This document shows positions 1 to 11,519 of a DNA stretch of 64,000 nt, one piece after another (position 1 is the stretch's first letter; each line of letters starts with the position of its first letter). The position numbers were made by a program, and so were the translations under genes. Origin of the DNA: Lucifuga dentata (taxonomy: Eukaryota > Chordata > Actinopteri > Ophidiiformes > Bythitidae); NCBI GenBank assembly GCA_014773175.1, contig VXCM01000302.1, positions 1-64,000 on the forward strand, in the 5' to 3' direction. Under the pieces are notes generated by a model. The model saw only the letters and a list, made by a program, of their open reading frames with translations. It made no database searches and had not been told where the DNA came from.

Positions 1-531
1 TTTATGGTGTGCACCGCAGCCTGCCATAATTTTATTCTGCACGTCCTCGTGAGCTAGCTTTGTTTGTTGCACAGGGTCAAGTTGAGACCATGACACTGAA
101 CCGGAGCATATCCTGCCGCAAGAACTACTTTTTACCGGCACAGCTCAATTCGAGAACCGCTCATCCAAACAACTTCACACACACGACACTGCACATCCTT
201 GGGTCCTGAGTAATGAACCTGCCAAATATCAATTTCATACAGTGCCAAGTTCTAGAGATATCGGTGCCACAGACAGACAGAGACAGAGATTTCTGCTTTT
301 GCAGTTAGATTGTCAATTGAAATAAAAGAAAATTAATATTCTCATTATTATCGGCTGGCAACTGCAGCTTATCTGTCATGGACAGAGACAGCAATGATAG
401 ATGTATCTGAGAGAACAGGAGAGAACATGCTTAGTTTGTTCATAAATATGTTTGAGTTGAAATATCTGATCTGTGTATGTGTATGTGCATGTGTGTGCAT
501 GCGTGTGGTGTGTGCGCTTGTATCTCCTCAG
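1..531 (+). other. arhgap6: intron of arhgap6 (upstream end of window)
   Basis: No coding exon is recognisable before the acceptor at 530-531. The stretch is ordinary AT-rich sequence that ends in a TG-rich tract and a splice acceptor. It is read as the intron preceding the first arhgap6 exon in the window, because that exon opens in mid-protein. Confidence 0.6.
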
Positions 532-3500
532 GGTGGCTTCACCTGGAACAGCGTGTCAGGACGTGCTGTAGGTCTGAAGCCTGTACAACTGCAGAGCCTC
601 TCAGAGTTGGAGAGAGTTCGTCTTCAGGATGTGGCCTTCAGGCGACTGCTCCATGATCATGAGCTGGGCTGCCACATCACCATCCCAAAATGTATAAAAT
701 CTCCCTCCCCACACACGTACACATACAGTACACACACATACACACACGTCACGTTCCTTATCCACCCAGTTTCAGTTGTGTCTTGGGCAACCAACGCTTG
801 TCACATCATGTCTCATCAGACACACAGAAAATGGAGAACTGATCAAAATATTTCCCTCTCTGTTTTTTTTTTTTTTTTTTTNTTTTTTTTTTTTTTTTTT
901 GTATGCAAAGAATTTATTTGCTTTTGTAGTGTAAAGGTGGAGTGCTCAAAATTAATTATACAAAACCTTTGCTGCTTTACCTCACATTTCATGCAGTAAC
1001 ATTTTCATTTTTCCATTATACTAATAGGCTGTTTTCTAGTTTTCTAAGGCACTATGGTCTCCAGCATGGGGATGCTCAAAGGTTGGAAATGTCCGATCAG
1101 ATTACTTAGCTCTGCATTACAACCCCAGAATGTTTCATCTTTAGTAATGTTTAGTTTTCTTAGTTTTATGGGGAAAAAACTGTGAAGTGTACACCCACTG
1201 TACACCAAAGAACCATGCAATATATTGACAGTTTAATTTGTGATAAATGTGAATGAACAAGAATAATATGAAATATGTCGAAGCAGGTATAGAAGATGGA
1301 TAGATGGATGGATGAAAGATGTAATATGCTGTCATGTATTATAAAAGGACAGTTGTAGTTCTGTACAGAATCTATAAATGAAGATGAATCCTCCATACTT
1401 CTTTCTTTACTGTTAATTCAGTTTGCCTGCTTTGTCAATTCTTTCAAGTCATGTAACAGAGAATTAACCTAAGAACAGCTGGTGGATTTTTGTTTTAAAA
1501 CAATGACTAACACGGCTGCTTCTTTTCAGATGGCGAAAAGCGTAAGAAGACACTTAGGTGGAAGCTGGATTCATTATCTAAAGAGAAAAGTAAAGACAAA
1601 GGTACGGTTTACGTCACAATTTGAGACAATACATTGTTACACTCAAGTGTTATTGCTGTTAGTCAGTGAATAAAGACTTCTTTTTAATTTGTGGGAGAGC
1701 TGCTGATTCCTGTCAGAGTGTTGTTTCTCCTCCAGCTGGCCAGTGTTTCTTACACACTAGCCTAGTTAGCCACTGACACTGGAAAAGACATTCTTTGATC
1801 CATATGGCTGAATCTCTGCTATTCACTGGAGCAGGAAAATCTCAGCTGTTTATACCCACTGAGCACTGAGTGGAAATCTACAGCATGCTAAAAAAACAAA
1901 AAACAAAAAAAAAAGAGTCTCAGAGGGCCTCCTCCACCCAAACCCCACTACTGCTACAAATTTGGCAGAGAAGAGAGGTTCTCTCTCAGGCAGAGTCAAG
2001 GGAAATAATAAAAACAGAAGATGTGGCTCAGTCATCACAATCTGCTCTCCAGCGCTGGCCAGCTCCTTCTTCATTCTTATCTCTTTTTGTTTATACAGAC
2101 ACCGCAAAGTTTATGCTCCCTGACTCTGAATATTGATTATGTATTGCAAAATATTGTTATTGCATTTCTCTTGTGATATTTTGAGCATAATTTATTTCAC
2201 AGTACTCACATTGAAATAGACACAGACCAGACAAAAACCTCTGTGTTTCTAGCCTCATTTATTAATGTAGAATGATTTTTAACTGCCAGCTCTGGATATC
2301 TGGATCGGTGCTAAATTGCACCTGTTGATAGTCTATTTCTATTATACAGTATGATACACATGCTTAAATTTGTTTATTAAGATTGATGTCTTAATTTGAA
2401 AGAAATTGGCAAAGACATCAGTGTTATTTTGTACACAATGAACGTCAATGTTCATTGTGTACAAAATTATGAACTTTTTTTTTTTCCACCATTATGAACT
2501 TTGGGTCTCCTGTCTGTCTCTCTCTCTCCTCCCTCATACAGACACACCACCTCAGGCATTTGGCATACCACTATCGCAGGTCATATCCAATGACCGCAGA
2601 CACAAGCAGCGGCATGATTCCCAGCAGGAGGAGCACAGGGATCCCGGTGACACGATGTTTTCCTTCCTCCACCTCTCCTCCAACTCCAAAAGGACCAACA
2701 AAGAGCTTTCCAGCAGCAACTCATCCCTTAGCTCCACTTCTGAGACACCGAGTGGGTCGCCTCTGCCCAGGACCCCAGACGCAGCCCCACGGACACACAG
2801 GAGGGTATATCTGTCCATCCATAACTCCAATCTGGAGCCCACTCACATTATGTTTTCACAAAGAGACAGAAAGTAATTAAGCAGTTACACAGTTTTGAGG
2901 TACTTGTGCTTGATTATTTCCATTTGGTGCTACTTATACTTCTACTCCACCACAGTTAGGGGGAAATGTTGTACTTTTTTTTCTCTCTGTTTCATTTATC
3001 CAGTGACTGTAGCTACTAGTTACTTGGAAGATTATTATTGATAATAATGTCTAAAAGCTTAAAACATTTAGATATTATTTAGACATATTTTGGACAGGAA
3101 TAGAAGTCAGAGAATTTGTATCACTGTTGGGTGAAAGACATCATATTTCCAATTTTGGTTATTTCATTAATTCATTTGACAGTTTTCATTCATTCTTTCC
3201 AAAATCTCTAAAATTGGAAATATAGTGCTGCTCAAACTGTTGAATTAAATATCTCAGGCTTATGTAGTATTTTGGATATCTGAGTATGTTGCATTAATAT
3301 TTCTTTATTTATGTAGACTTTTGAATGCAGGACATTTACTTGTAATGGAGTATTTTTCCAATATAGTATTAATACTTTTACTTCAATGGATACTTCTTCC
3401 ACCATTGCTTGGACAAGGATCTCTGAGGCAGGGCAGTTTTTAAATTTAATGTCTTAATAGATGTGATGCTAACACTTTATATTAAGATACACATATTAAC

Positions 3501-6500
3501 CATTAATTAGCTGCTTATTAGCATGCATATTAGTAGCATATTGGTTCTTTATTAGTCATTATAAAGTGTTTATTAATAGCTTATTTTGCATGACCGTATT
3601 CTACAACTACTTAGCCATTAACTGAGAGTTTTCTCTTAATAACCTCCTAATATAGTCATTGTGTATAGTCAGCTGAACTGTCTGTTGCACGCACTAACTG
3701 TATAGTTGTTACCCATCTGACTGACAGGGTGGAATGTCTGTGGATTGCATCACTGACCTTGATGATAACCACTCTCGGCTTCTGGAGGCCCTTCAGCTGT
3801 CTCTGCCCCTTGAGACTGCTGGCAAGCGGGAGAAGCACAAGGAGAAAAAGCTGAGCCTCAACCCTATTTACAGACAGGTGCCAAGAATAGTAGATCGCTG
3901 CTGCCAACACCTGGAAAAATACGGTAAATATTATCAAAGTCCAAGAGGTGACAGGATACAGTAATGCATATAGTAATAGCAGCAGTTAGCAAGAATGGCA
4001 GTATTCAACTCATCTGATTTTATGCAAACATTCAGTAATTATTGTACTAGCCATCCTGGGTGTATCATATATTTTAAATGACCTTTAATGAAATTCTCAT
4101 TATCATTTATTGTTGTTTTGGCACTAACAAGCATCTTCATCTTTGCTTAGGGCTACACACAGTTGGTATTTTCCGTATTGGGAGTTCCAAGAAGAGAGTA
4201 CGTCAGGTAAAGTTGCAGCTAGTTTTAAAGGGAATGTATTATGTTTTTTTTTTTTTTTTNTGTTTTTTTTTTTTTTTGTTTGTTTTTTGTTATTTTTCCT
4301 CATATAGCATAAAATAGTAGGGAGTATGTGTTGAATATAGTAAAAGTTGCAAAACTTCAAAAAAAACTTCATGCCTATAGAGATGTGTCCAGTAAAACAA
4401 GCCTATAAATCCTGAAAGCTTTGTTTTTGATTGGTACTCACCGAGTACAAAGCTAGCATGCTAGCTAGCTAACATGTTTAGCCAGCATCCATGTTTCACA
4501 GCCAGTTCAGGTCTGATACAGCTGGCCAAGAAGATCAGAATGGGCTTTTCAGAAGGGGGTCTTAAATAGACTAAAACACTAAAATGGCTTGTTTCCACTC
4601 AGTGTGTGCAGTGGTGCTGCAGCAACTGAGAGCAGAAGTGGATCAATGTTTCTTTTTCAATTTAAAGTATTGCAACAGTTTCAAAATATCATCTGAATAA
4701 AAAATAGGAACATGGAAACTGTATATGTCGTCCCCTTTAAAACCCATTCTCTGCCCTGTGCACTTGAAAGACTTTTACCAGCTGTAAGTTTAATGTTAAT
4801 GTTAAACGCATCAGTTGTTATAATGTTTCTTTTAGCTTCGTGATGAGTTTGACCAGGGAATGGAGGTACAACTGGATGAGGAGCACAGCATCCATGATGT
4901 AGCTGCTTTGTTAAAAGAATTCCTCCGAGACATGCCTGACCCACTGCTGACGAGAGAACTGTACACGGCTTTTATCAACACAATGTGTGAGGGACACACA
5001 CACACACACACACAACACACACACTTACATATGCACACATGCATAGACACATGGACACAGAGAAACACTTGTTGTTCTTCTATGAATTCTTTACCTTCTG
5101 ATTGTTTTTAATCGACCTCAGATGTTGGACTTTTTTGTTTTGTTTTGTTTTGCAGTGCTGGATTATTTAGATCAAGACACTGCCATCCAGCTGCTGGTAT
5201 TTCTGCTTCCTCCTTGTAACAGCGACACACTGCAGCGTCTCCTGTGCCTGCTGTCCACTGTTGCAGCACACACTGAAGACAGCCTGGACAAAGAAGGAAA
5301 GGAGGTAAGGAAACATAAGAAAGTTACAGATACAGTGTCCTACATCTGTGCACAGCATGAATGGGGCAATAATGTTTAATATAGTAGGTTTAATATATAT
5401 TTGTAATTGAATAACACATTTTCATTTTTATTGCGCTAATTTTCCTGCACTACCAAGTCAAGATGATCATTTATGTCTTTCAAAATAAAACCATGCATCA
5501 TTATCTTGTGTTTAGATCACAGGAAATAAGATGACATCTCTCAATTTAGCCACCATCTTTGGACCCAACTTATTACACAATCAAAAAAACTCAGACAAAG
5601 ATTTTCTGGTCAAAAGCTTTGCCTGTGAGAGTACCGCCATTATCAGCGTGGTCCAAAGGATGATCGCTGAATCCAGTACACTCTTTATGGTAAGTTGTCC
5701 TTAATGCAAATATAAAAATGTCCCTGAAGGCATTGAAATGATCATAGATGAAGATAGTGTTGAGTTCAACTCTGCTTTTGGTAAAAATTGGCTTTGAATT
5801 GGTTGAATAGAATGAAGGAACCTAATCTAATGTACACATCAGCTTTATAAGTTTCATCATGGGCTAAGCTTTTACACTGTAAAATGTGACAAGTTGATCT
5901 TACTTAAAAAAAAATAATCTAGGAAACCGATTGCCTTGAAAAAGGTAAGTAAATATAACTATTAGTCTTAAGTTATGTTTACTTTATGTCTACTTGAACT
6001 CAAGACTATATGGTTATATTTACTTACAAGGCAGTTGGTTTCCTACATTTTTTTTAAGTAAGATCAACTTGTTACATTTTACAGTGTACAGAGTCACTCA
6101 TGAAACAGGCCTTTTTCCATCAAAATTCTACAGTAAAACCAGTTGTTTTTCCCTGAAACTTACAAAGTTAAGCTCAGTGAATGTGTCTTTAAGTACATGG
6201 GGAAAGAATTTTGGCTCAGAAATGAACTGTAGGGAATCCAGTTCACTGAATGTGGTAAATGATTTATTTAATCACAAAATACATGTTTTGTGTCCTTGAG
6301 GTTTTTCATGTGTGATTCGCGATTTAGGCATAGTGGAATTTAAACAAAAAGAATGACAACTGTCAGGCCATCTCATGAGGTTCAATGAAACCATCTTTCT
6401 TCTGCTTCCCAGGTTCCTGCTGACCTGCAGAATGAGGTGCTGATGAGTTTGCTGGAGACTGATCCTGACATTGTGGATTACTTACTTCGAAGAAAGGCCT

Positions 6501-8325
6501 CTCAGGATTTGTGAGTTTTGGTTTATAATCTGATTGTGTGTCCATGTTGTGTGTCTCCCAATGATGTGATGTGTTTTTATGAGACAGCGATTATTTGTCT
6601 CAACAGAAAGCCAGACTTTCTTAGATCGGAGGAGTCATTCTCTTTAACTGACAGATGCGTATCCAGTGACTCCATCAAATCATCCAGCGGAGAAGTGTCT
6701 CCCTATGACAACAACTCTCCTGTCCTGTCAGATCGACTGCTGTGTAAATGCCAAGAAGACGGGAGTACACTCTCAGACAGGCTGCCCAGACTTCCTGGAC
6801 AATACAAACACAATGACCATTGCAAAGACAGCCATGGCAACTCCTCTCCTATACTTTCTACTGGCAAAGGTGAACTGAATTCATTGCAAAATACTACAGG
6901 CTTACTATTTGGAGTTTCTAACATTTTTTATCAAAAAGGTCTAGGTTTTGATCCAGATTTTACATCCCCATGCACCCCAAAGTCGTTGTGTTTACACTAA
7001 AAAGCTATTTTAAAATATGCTTCGGTTAATTGTGCGGTGACCTGTTTGCCTTTTTTAATTGGTCACCGAGTTGCTGTCGATTAAAGCTTAGCTTGAAATG
7101 TGCTGCCAACTGTCAATAAGACATTCAGGTCTTTTCTTTAAGTTCACAAACAATTTTCTTTATTTAGGCTCACCATTTGCCATTCACTTATGTTCAGTTC
7201 GAAAATGTAAAATAAAACCTGAATAACTTTTCAAACTAAATATTTCTAATAAATTTAACATAACAAAAGAAAACTGCTTAAGCATGATTAAACATAGTCA
7301 AAAATTGTATGCTTCTTCCACTCTCAAACAGCAACACCTGCCTAAAGTTGCAATCAATGCTTTTTAAATAGACTCATTAGAGATGCTCCACCTAGTCTGA
7401 ATGTGGAAAAAGCACAGATACAACCAAAAATGGCTCCTACAAATTGAATGTTAAATCAGTAAAGTAATTTTAAAAAACTGCACAATACTATTATACGATT
7501 AGATTCGTATTCAGGTTTTCCTATTTTAGACTTTTAATGTGATTTTCTACCATCTTTCAATATTCAGAATTAACACCAAACATTTACAGGATTTTTGCAA
7601 ACAAAAACCAAAAATAAGCCCTGAACATTCAAAATTGTGTTTGTAGTAAATTATTTGTAGTAAATTACTATTTAAGACAGAAAAAAGTTTTCAAAAACAC
7701 AGTGACTGTTTGACTTGCTGTAAAATATTTTGCATTCATATATAGATCTATTTAAGTGAGGCAAGACATTCTCTTTCTCCTTGTTTTTGATAGAGACACC
7801 AGCTGAACATCTCGGGGGAAACAATGCATTGTTGAACAAAGACTTTACTGACTGTCCATAATACAATCTTTATTCCTTGTTTCTGTAGATGATTTTGAAA
7901 TACGTAATGAATGCAGGAAATTGAATGAATCATCTTGCTCAGGTTCCTTTGAGGATGTGTCAGAATGTGAGTCCTATGGATTGGATGGATTATCAGAGGC
8001 ACTGAGCAGTCACCAAGGTAACAAGCTGCCCGTCAGACCAACACAAACCTCATTGGGCATGCTGGAATGCAGGCCACACCTCCTGGTGACTCGCAGTAAC
8101 AGTAGTCCTCATGACCAGAGAGGACAGAGGCAGACAGAATCTTTATTACATCAGGGACTGTGTGGCCAAACAGCAGTCCTTAGTTCAGACAATTTAGCAG
8201 GAAGGACAGGACATCTTGGAAGGATGGATTCTTGGTCTCTCCTTCACTGCTCTGCACCTCTAATGGAGTCCTGTGTTACTCACTCCACACCCTCCCTCTC
8301 CACGTCTCAGCCTGAAGGTCTTTAA
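532..8325 (+). CDS. arhgap6: Rho GTPase-activating protein 6, C-terminal part (11 exons)
   Basis: ARHGAP6 is a GAP that stimulates GTP hydrolysis by RhoA and affects actin organisation. Exons: 532-691, 1530-1601, 2542-2804, 3728-3923, 4151-4206, 4836-4986, 5156-5304, 5516-5689, 6413-6510, 6607-6869 and 7889-8325. All are GT-AG and phases join throughout, giving 672 codons. The first exon carries the family segment [18 protein letters not shown]. The RhoGAP domain runs from about 3860 to 6500: [15 protein letters not shown], the arginine finger in GIFRIGSS (Arg codon 4174-4176), [15 protein letters not shown], and [13 protein letters not shown] serine-rich tail with [13 protein letters not shown], also present in the human protein, follows. 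The 5' half of the gene lies outside the window. The last exon meets an in-frame TAA at 8323 beside an assembly gap, while related coding sequence continues beyond (next entry). The symbol is supported by remembered similarity to human ARHGAP6 and by mid1 downstream. Confidence 0.95.
2427..2466. repeat. perfect 17-bp inverted repeat, 6-nt loop
   Basis: Arms 2427-2443 and 2450-2466 are exact reverse complements around a loop at 2444-2449. It lies in the arhgap6 intron 75 bp before the exon at 2542. Confidence 0.85.
3468..3640. repeat. dispersed AT-rich teleost-type repeat
   Basis: The intronic segment with alternating tattag and tattaa words (cttattagcatgcatatta, tagcatattggttctttatt, tgcatgaccgtattctac) resembles a dispersed repeat I recall as abundant in fish genomes. 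Only one copy is present here, so this rests on recognition, not on comparison within the window. Confidence 0.45.
4994..5024. repeat. (CA)n microsatellite
   Basis: A dinucleotide CA run with one interruption begins a few bases after the arhgap6 splice donor at 4987. Confidence 0.9.
5875..6086. mobile_element. palindromic MITE with TA target duplication
   Basis: The left end CACTGTAAAATGTGACAAG is matched in inverted orientation by CTTGTTACATTTTACAGTG at the right end, and most of the 212 bp folds back on itself. TA flanks both ends (5873-5874 and 6087-6088), as expected of a Tc1/mariner-type nonautonomous element. It carries no ORF and lies in the arhgap6 intron between exons ending at 5689 and starting at 6413. 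Confidence 0.8.
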
Positions 8326-8422
8326 CCTCAAATCTCGCCACAGTCCCCACGGAGTNCCCTCCCTCTCCACGTCTCAGCCTGAAGGTCTTTAACCTCAAAT
8401 CTCGCCACAGTCCCCACGGAGT
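8290..8422. repeat. 66-nt assembly duplication around an N in the last arhgap6 exon
   Basis: 8290-8355 and 8357-8422 are identical and separated by one N at 8356. The pattern recurs at four other Ns in the window, so it is an unmerged contig overlap. Confidence 0.9.
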
Positions 8423-8542
8423 GTGGCCTCTAGGCCCCAGACTGTGGATACAGCAGCTTCCTCTGGTTCTGAAAAGGGAAAGGCTCCTGGTACTCTAGAC
8501 TGGCAAAGGGAGACAATGGCATATATGGTAGATACTGTCTAA
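8326..8542 (+). other. arhgap6: arhgap6 C-terminal coding continuation beyond an in-frame stop, interrupted by gap
   Basis: If the duplicated 66 nt around the N at 8356 is collapsed, the reading frame of the last arhgap6 exon continues, apart from one TAA, for 49 more codons to a TAA at 8540-8542. This tail contains LDWQRE shortly before the end. Human ARHGAP6 has the same LDWQRE motif near its C-terminus, so the segment looks like the true end of the protein. Either the upstream TAA is an error at a contig end, or this lineage has a real premature stop that removes about 50 residues. Confidence 0.6.
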
Positions 8543-9952
8543 AGAAAATACTGATACTCAGCCAGAAACATTTGTGTGATGACCTCTTAAATCTGAGCAC
8601 AGGGTCAGTCTTCTGTCAAGTTGCCAGTTACTGTAATGCTACTGTCTGTACGTGCTATATGTGTTTTTCATCATTGGACTGTGTTCTGCTGATAAGACTT
8701 AACTCGGTTTCCTGGGTGTGTTCTTGTTGCTGTATTGCAGGGGTCTTAATACTTGGTAGTAATTATTATTATTTTTTATTACCTGCTGTTTTTTTGTTTT
8801 TTTTTTTACCTTTTTATACATGAATGGGTTGCAGAGTAATTAACTGTATAGAGATTATTTTGCTATAAGTACACCATGAGCTAGCAAACTTGAATGTCAT
8901 AGTTGAGTTGAATGTTACAGTGCCATTTGAAGCAATATTGTCTGTTGTCAAGTATAAAAAATCTGAGGTAAATCTGCTTTATAACAGTGAATTTTTGTTA
9001 AAGGCTGTAATTGCAATTTACTTGCTCTCTGAAATGCTGCAGGCTGTGTCCAGGTTAACATCAGGGTTTTGCTCTGTATTTCCACAAAACAAAAAGTGGA
9101 AGATGTGTATATATATAGAATGCATTCATTATACTATATTCGGTGTAATGCAGTCAAATGCCTGATTTTAGAAAACAAGCTAAAATCTCATATTTCAGCA
9201 CCCATTTTCTTCTTTAATATCCCCACTTCTCTGTGTTTGTCATTTAAGAATGGGAATGGAACAGTGTTTCAAAGGCTAACAGTATTGTACTGTGTAATCT
9301 AATTGCCCTAACGCATTTAAACCCTTTTTAAGTACCACTGAAAGTAATGCATTGTTTTACAGATGTAAACACATGGTGGCCTGTAGGCATTCTGTGATCA
9401 AAGTCTTGGGATTGCACTTGAATGTTGTGGTTACATAAATCTACCTTAGGCCACTAAACCACCAGATGTCTGGAAGATGAAGTGAACTTAATCACGATTG
9501 AACATCTGGACGCTGCCAAATGCACAACTGAATTAAAGAGGGTTTTTTTTTTTTTTTTTTNTTTTTTTTTTTTTTTTTCATAAACTGACACATCCAGGCG
9601 GTATAATATACAATATGGATAGAAAATGGACTTCGTAGTTGAATTTTTTCTGTTTTGAGATGACACACTTATGATTATGCAACATTAAAATAATTAAATT
9701 ATTATGATGATTATTATAATAATTTCAAACAATCCCAGTGCCATTTTTTTTAACCATAAATGTTGACCATAAATTCATTTTTTTTTTTTAAATACGTAGG
9801 TAATAACAACTATTAAACTATGTGGTGTAAAGCTTCTGTGCTGTTGTTCTTATTGAATGCCTGAAAACTACTAAAACTTCCCACTTTCATAACGACTTTT
9901 TAAAAATGTTTTTATGTTATGCTTATTTTATGTTAACGTGCGCTAAAATAAA
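8543..9952 (+). other. arhgap6: probable arhgap6 3' UTR and polyadenylation signal
   Basis: AT-rich noncoding sequence follows the arhgap6 end with no further exon visible. AATAAA at 9947-9952 is the best placed poly(A) signal before the next gene. A homopolymer-T gap with one N lies at 9561. The 3' UTR extent is inferred, not shown. Confidence 0.4.
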
Positions 9953-9959
9953 TTCCTGT

Positions 9960-10122
9960 ACCTTCCGTCAGACCCTGAATGCAGCTTTGGAAAGAATTAC
10001 ACTTACCGGTATGTTCACGGGTAAAGACTGTGTTCGTTTTAGGCTACTTTTCTAGCTTGCTGCAGATCCACGCCGATTTTCCCCGCACCCACCCAGGGAG
10101 GTGAACCCAGTATCTGGCTGAG
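9960..10122 (+). promoter_or_regulatory. candidate promoter and 5' noncoding exon of the CDK-like gene
   Basis: A moderately CpG-containing stretch ends in a good splice donor (CTGAG, then gtaaag at 10123). It can join the acceptor at 11498, 21 nt before the CDK-like start codon. No clear TATA box is seen and the transcription start is unknown. Confidence 0.4.
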
Positions 10123-10903
10123 GTAAAGTACAGTCACTTTAGTGATTAAAACTTCAATTAATTAACGAAATCAATCATTACCTAAATGCAGAAAAATAAC
10201 GTTATTTTATGTATGAAGTTAGTCTGCGACGGATGAGAATATGCTAGCTAACTTAAACTTGCTATTGCTAATTGAATTAGCTGACAACAGAATTGTGTAC
10301 AGTTACATAGAACAGGAAAATAAATCCATATTTCCTCTTTTCTCTCGTGGTTATTTACGTTTATATTGACTTAAAAAACTTTTGACCTTATGAACAGACA
10401 TTTTTTTATATTGAGACTTCTAGCTTTTAGTTTAAACTTATAGGCTGATTGACTAAAATGAAAATTTTTATAAAAACTGCGAAAGAGAAATAAGTGTAAG
10501 CCCTCCCAAACCTCATGTATTTTGCCCTGATTTCCAATGAATAATTGCATATAAAATGTAAGGTTAATCAATCATTTGAAGTTGTGAAGTCGTGTAGACG
10601 TATGAAAATGTAACAGAAATAAATACCGGAATGTGCGAAAACTCCAGGAAAGTCGTAGTTGACACATGAAACCCATGGGGTTTCTTTCAAAGTACTAAAA
10701 AACAACAGCGAAACCGCTTCTAAACACGTGAAATATATTTAAATGGAAAAATTCATAATATACCCCTCTCCACCTTGACCTTAAGTAAGAACACAGTTTA
10801 TGCTAAAAAGTGGACAAACAGTGTTACATTTGTGAATTTTTCTTTAATAACATCAACCAGACATAGTGAAACTTTAATTCCACTGACCTGAAACCTGACA
10901 GAT

Positions 10904-11270
10904 TATTTATTTATTTAAACCTTAATTTATCCCTGGGTAATTTACTGAGCATCAAATGCTCTTTTGGAGGAACGCTCTGCTCACTTGCTCACACACACAT
11001 ACACACACACACACACTGGGAAGCTGCCCAGTACAACCACAAACTTCTCTGCTGGCCGCTGAGCTGCTCCACTAGAACATTTGGGGGTTAGGTACCTTGC
11101 TCAAGAGCACCTCAGTGGTGATAATAAGGAAAGGGCAGGTGCTGCTCATTCACCTCCCCATCACTGATTTCTCCTACCAGTTTAGGGATTGAACCAGCAA
11201 CCTTTCGGTCATAAGCTCGCTTATGACCGAATGACCGCTCGTATGACCGCTTTAGACCTCCACTGCCCTG
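10904..11270 (-). mobile_element. tRNA-derived SINE
   Basis: On the - strand this reads as a SINE. It has a tRNA-like head with a B box resembling GGTTCRANNCC (minus complement of 11185-11202), then the body word GAGCAAGGTACCTAACCCC, which recurs in fish SINEs. A CA microsatellite and an A/T-rich AAATAAATAAA tail at 10904 follow. The head also contains a short local inverted repeat around 11207-11240. It lies in the first intron of the CDK-like gene. Confidence 0.75.
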
Positions 11271-11519
11271 ATTTGAAGGAAAGAAACATTGGTCTTCTCA
11301 TGAGGTAATATTACAACCTCACAGTTCTAATTCTGTAATTTACATGGTAAAGCTACATGTGGCAAATCTTGGTTTCTTCATTCATTCATCCAGTCAGTAA
11401 GTCAGTCAATCAGCCATACAGTTTGCGCTGTCCTCGTTCAGTTTAAGTATATCTAACTCATATCATTCTAAAGTAGCATTTTTTTCTGTTAATTACAGAT
11501 TATAGTAGCCTGAATTTGG

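Noticed and set aside
394..999. Long open frame read straight through the first arhgap6 exon
   Set aside because: It includes intron, CA repeat and a poly-T gap. Only 532-691 is coding.
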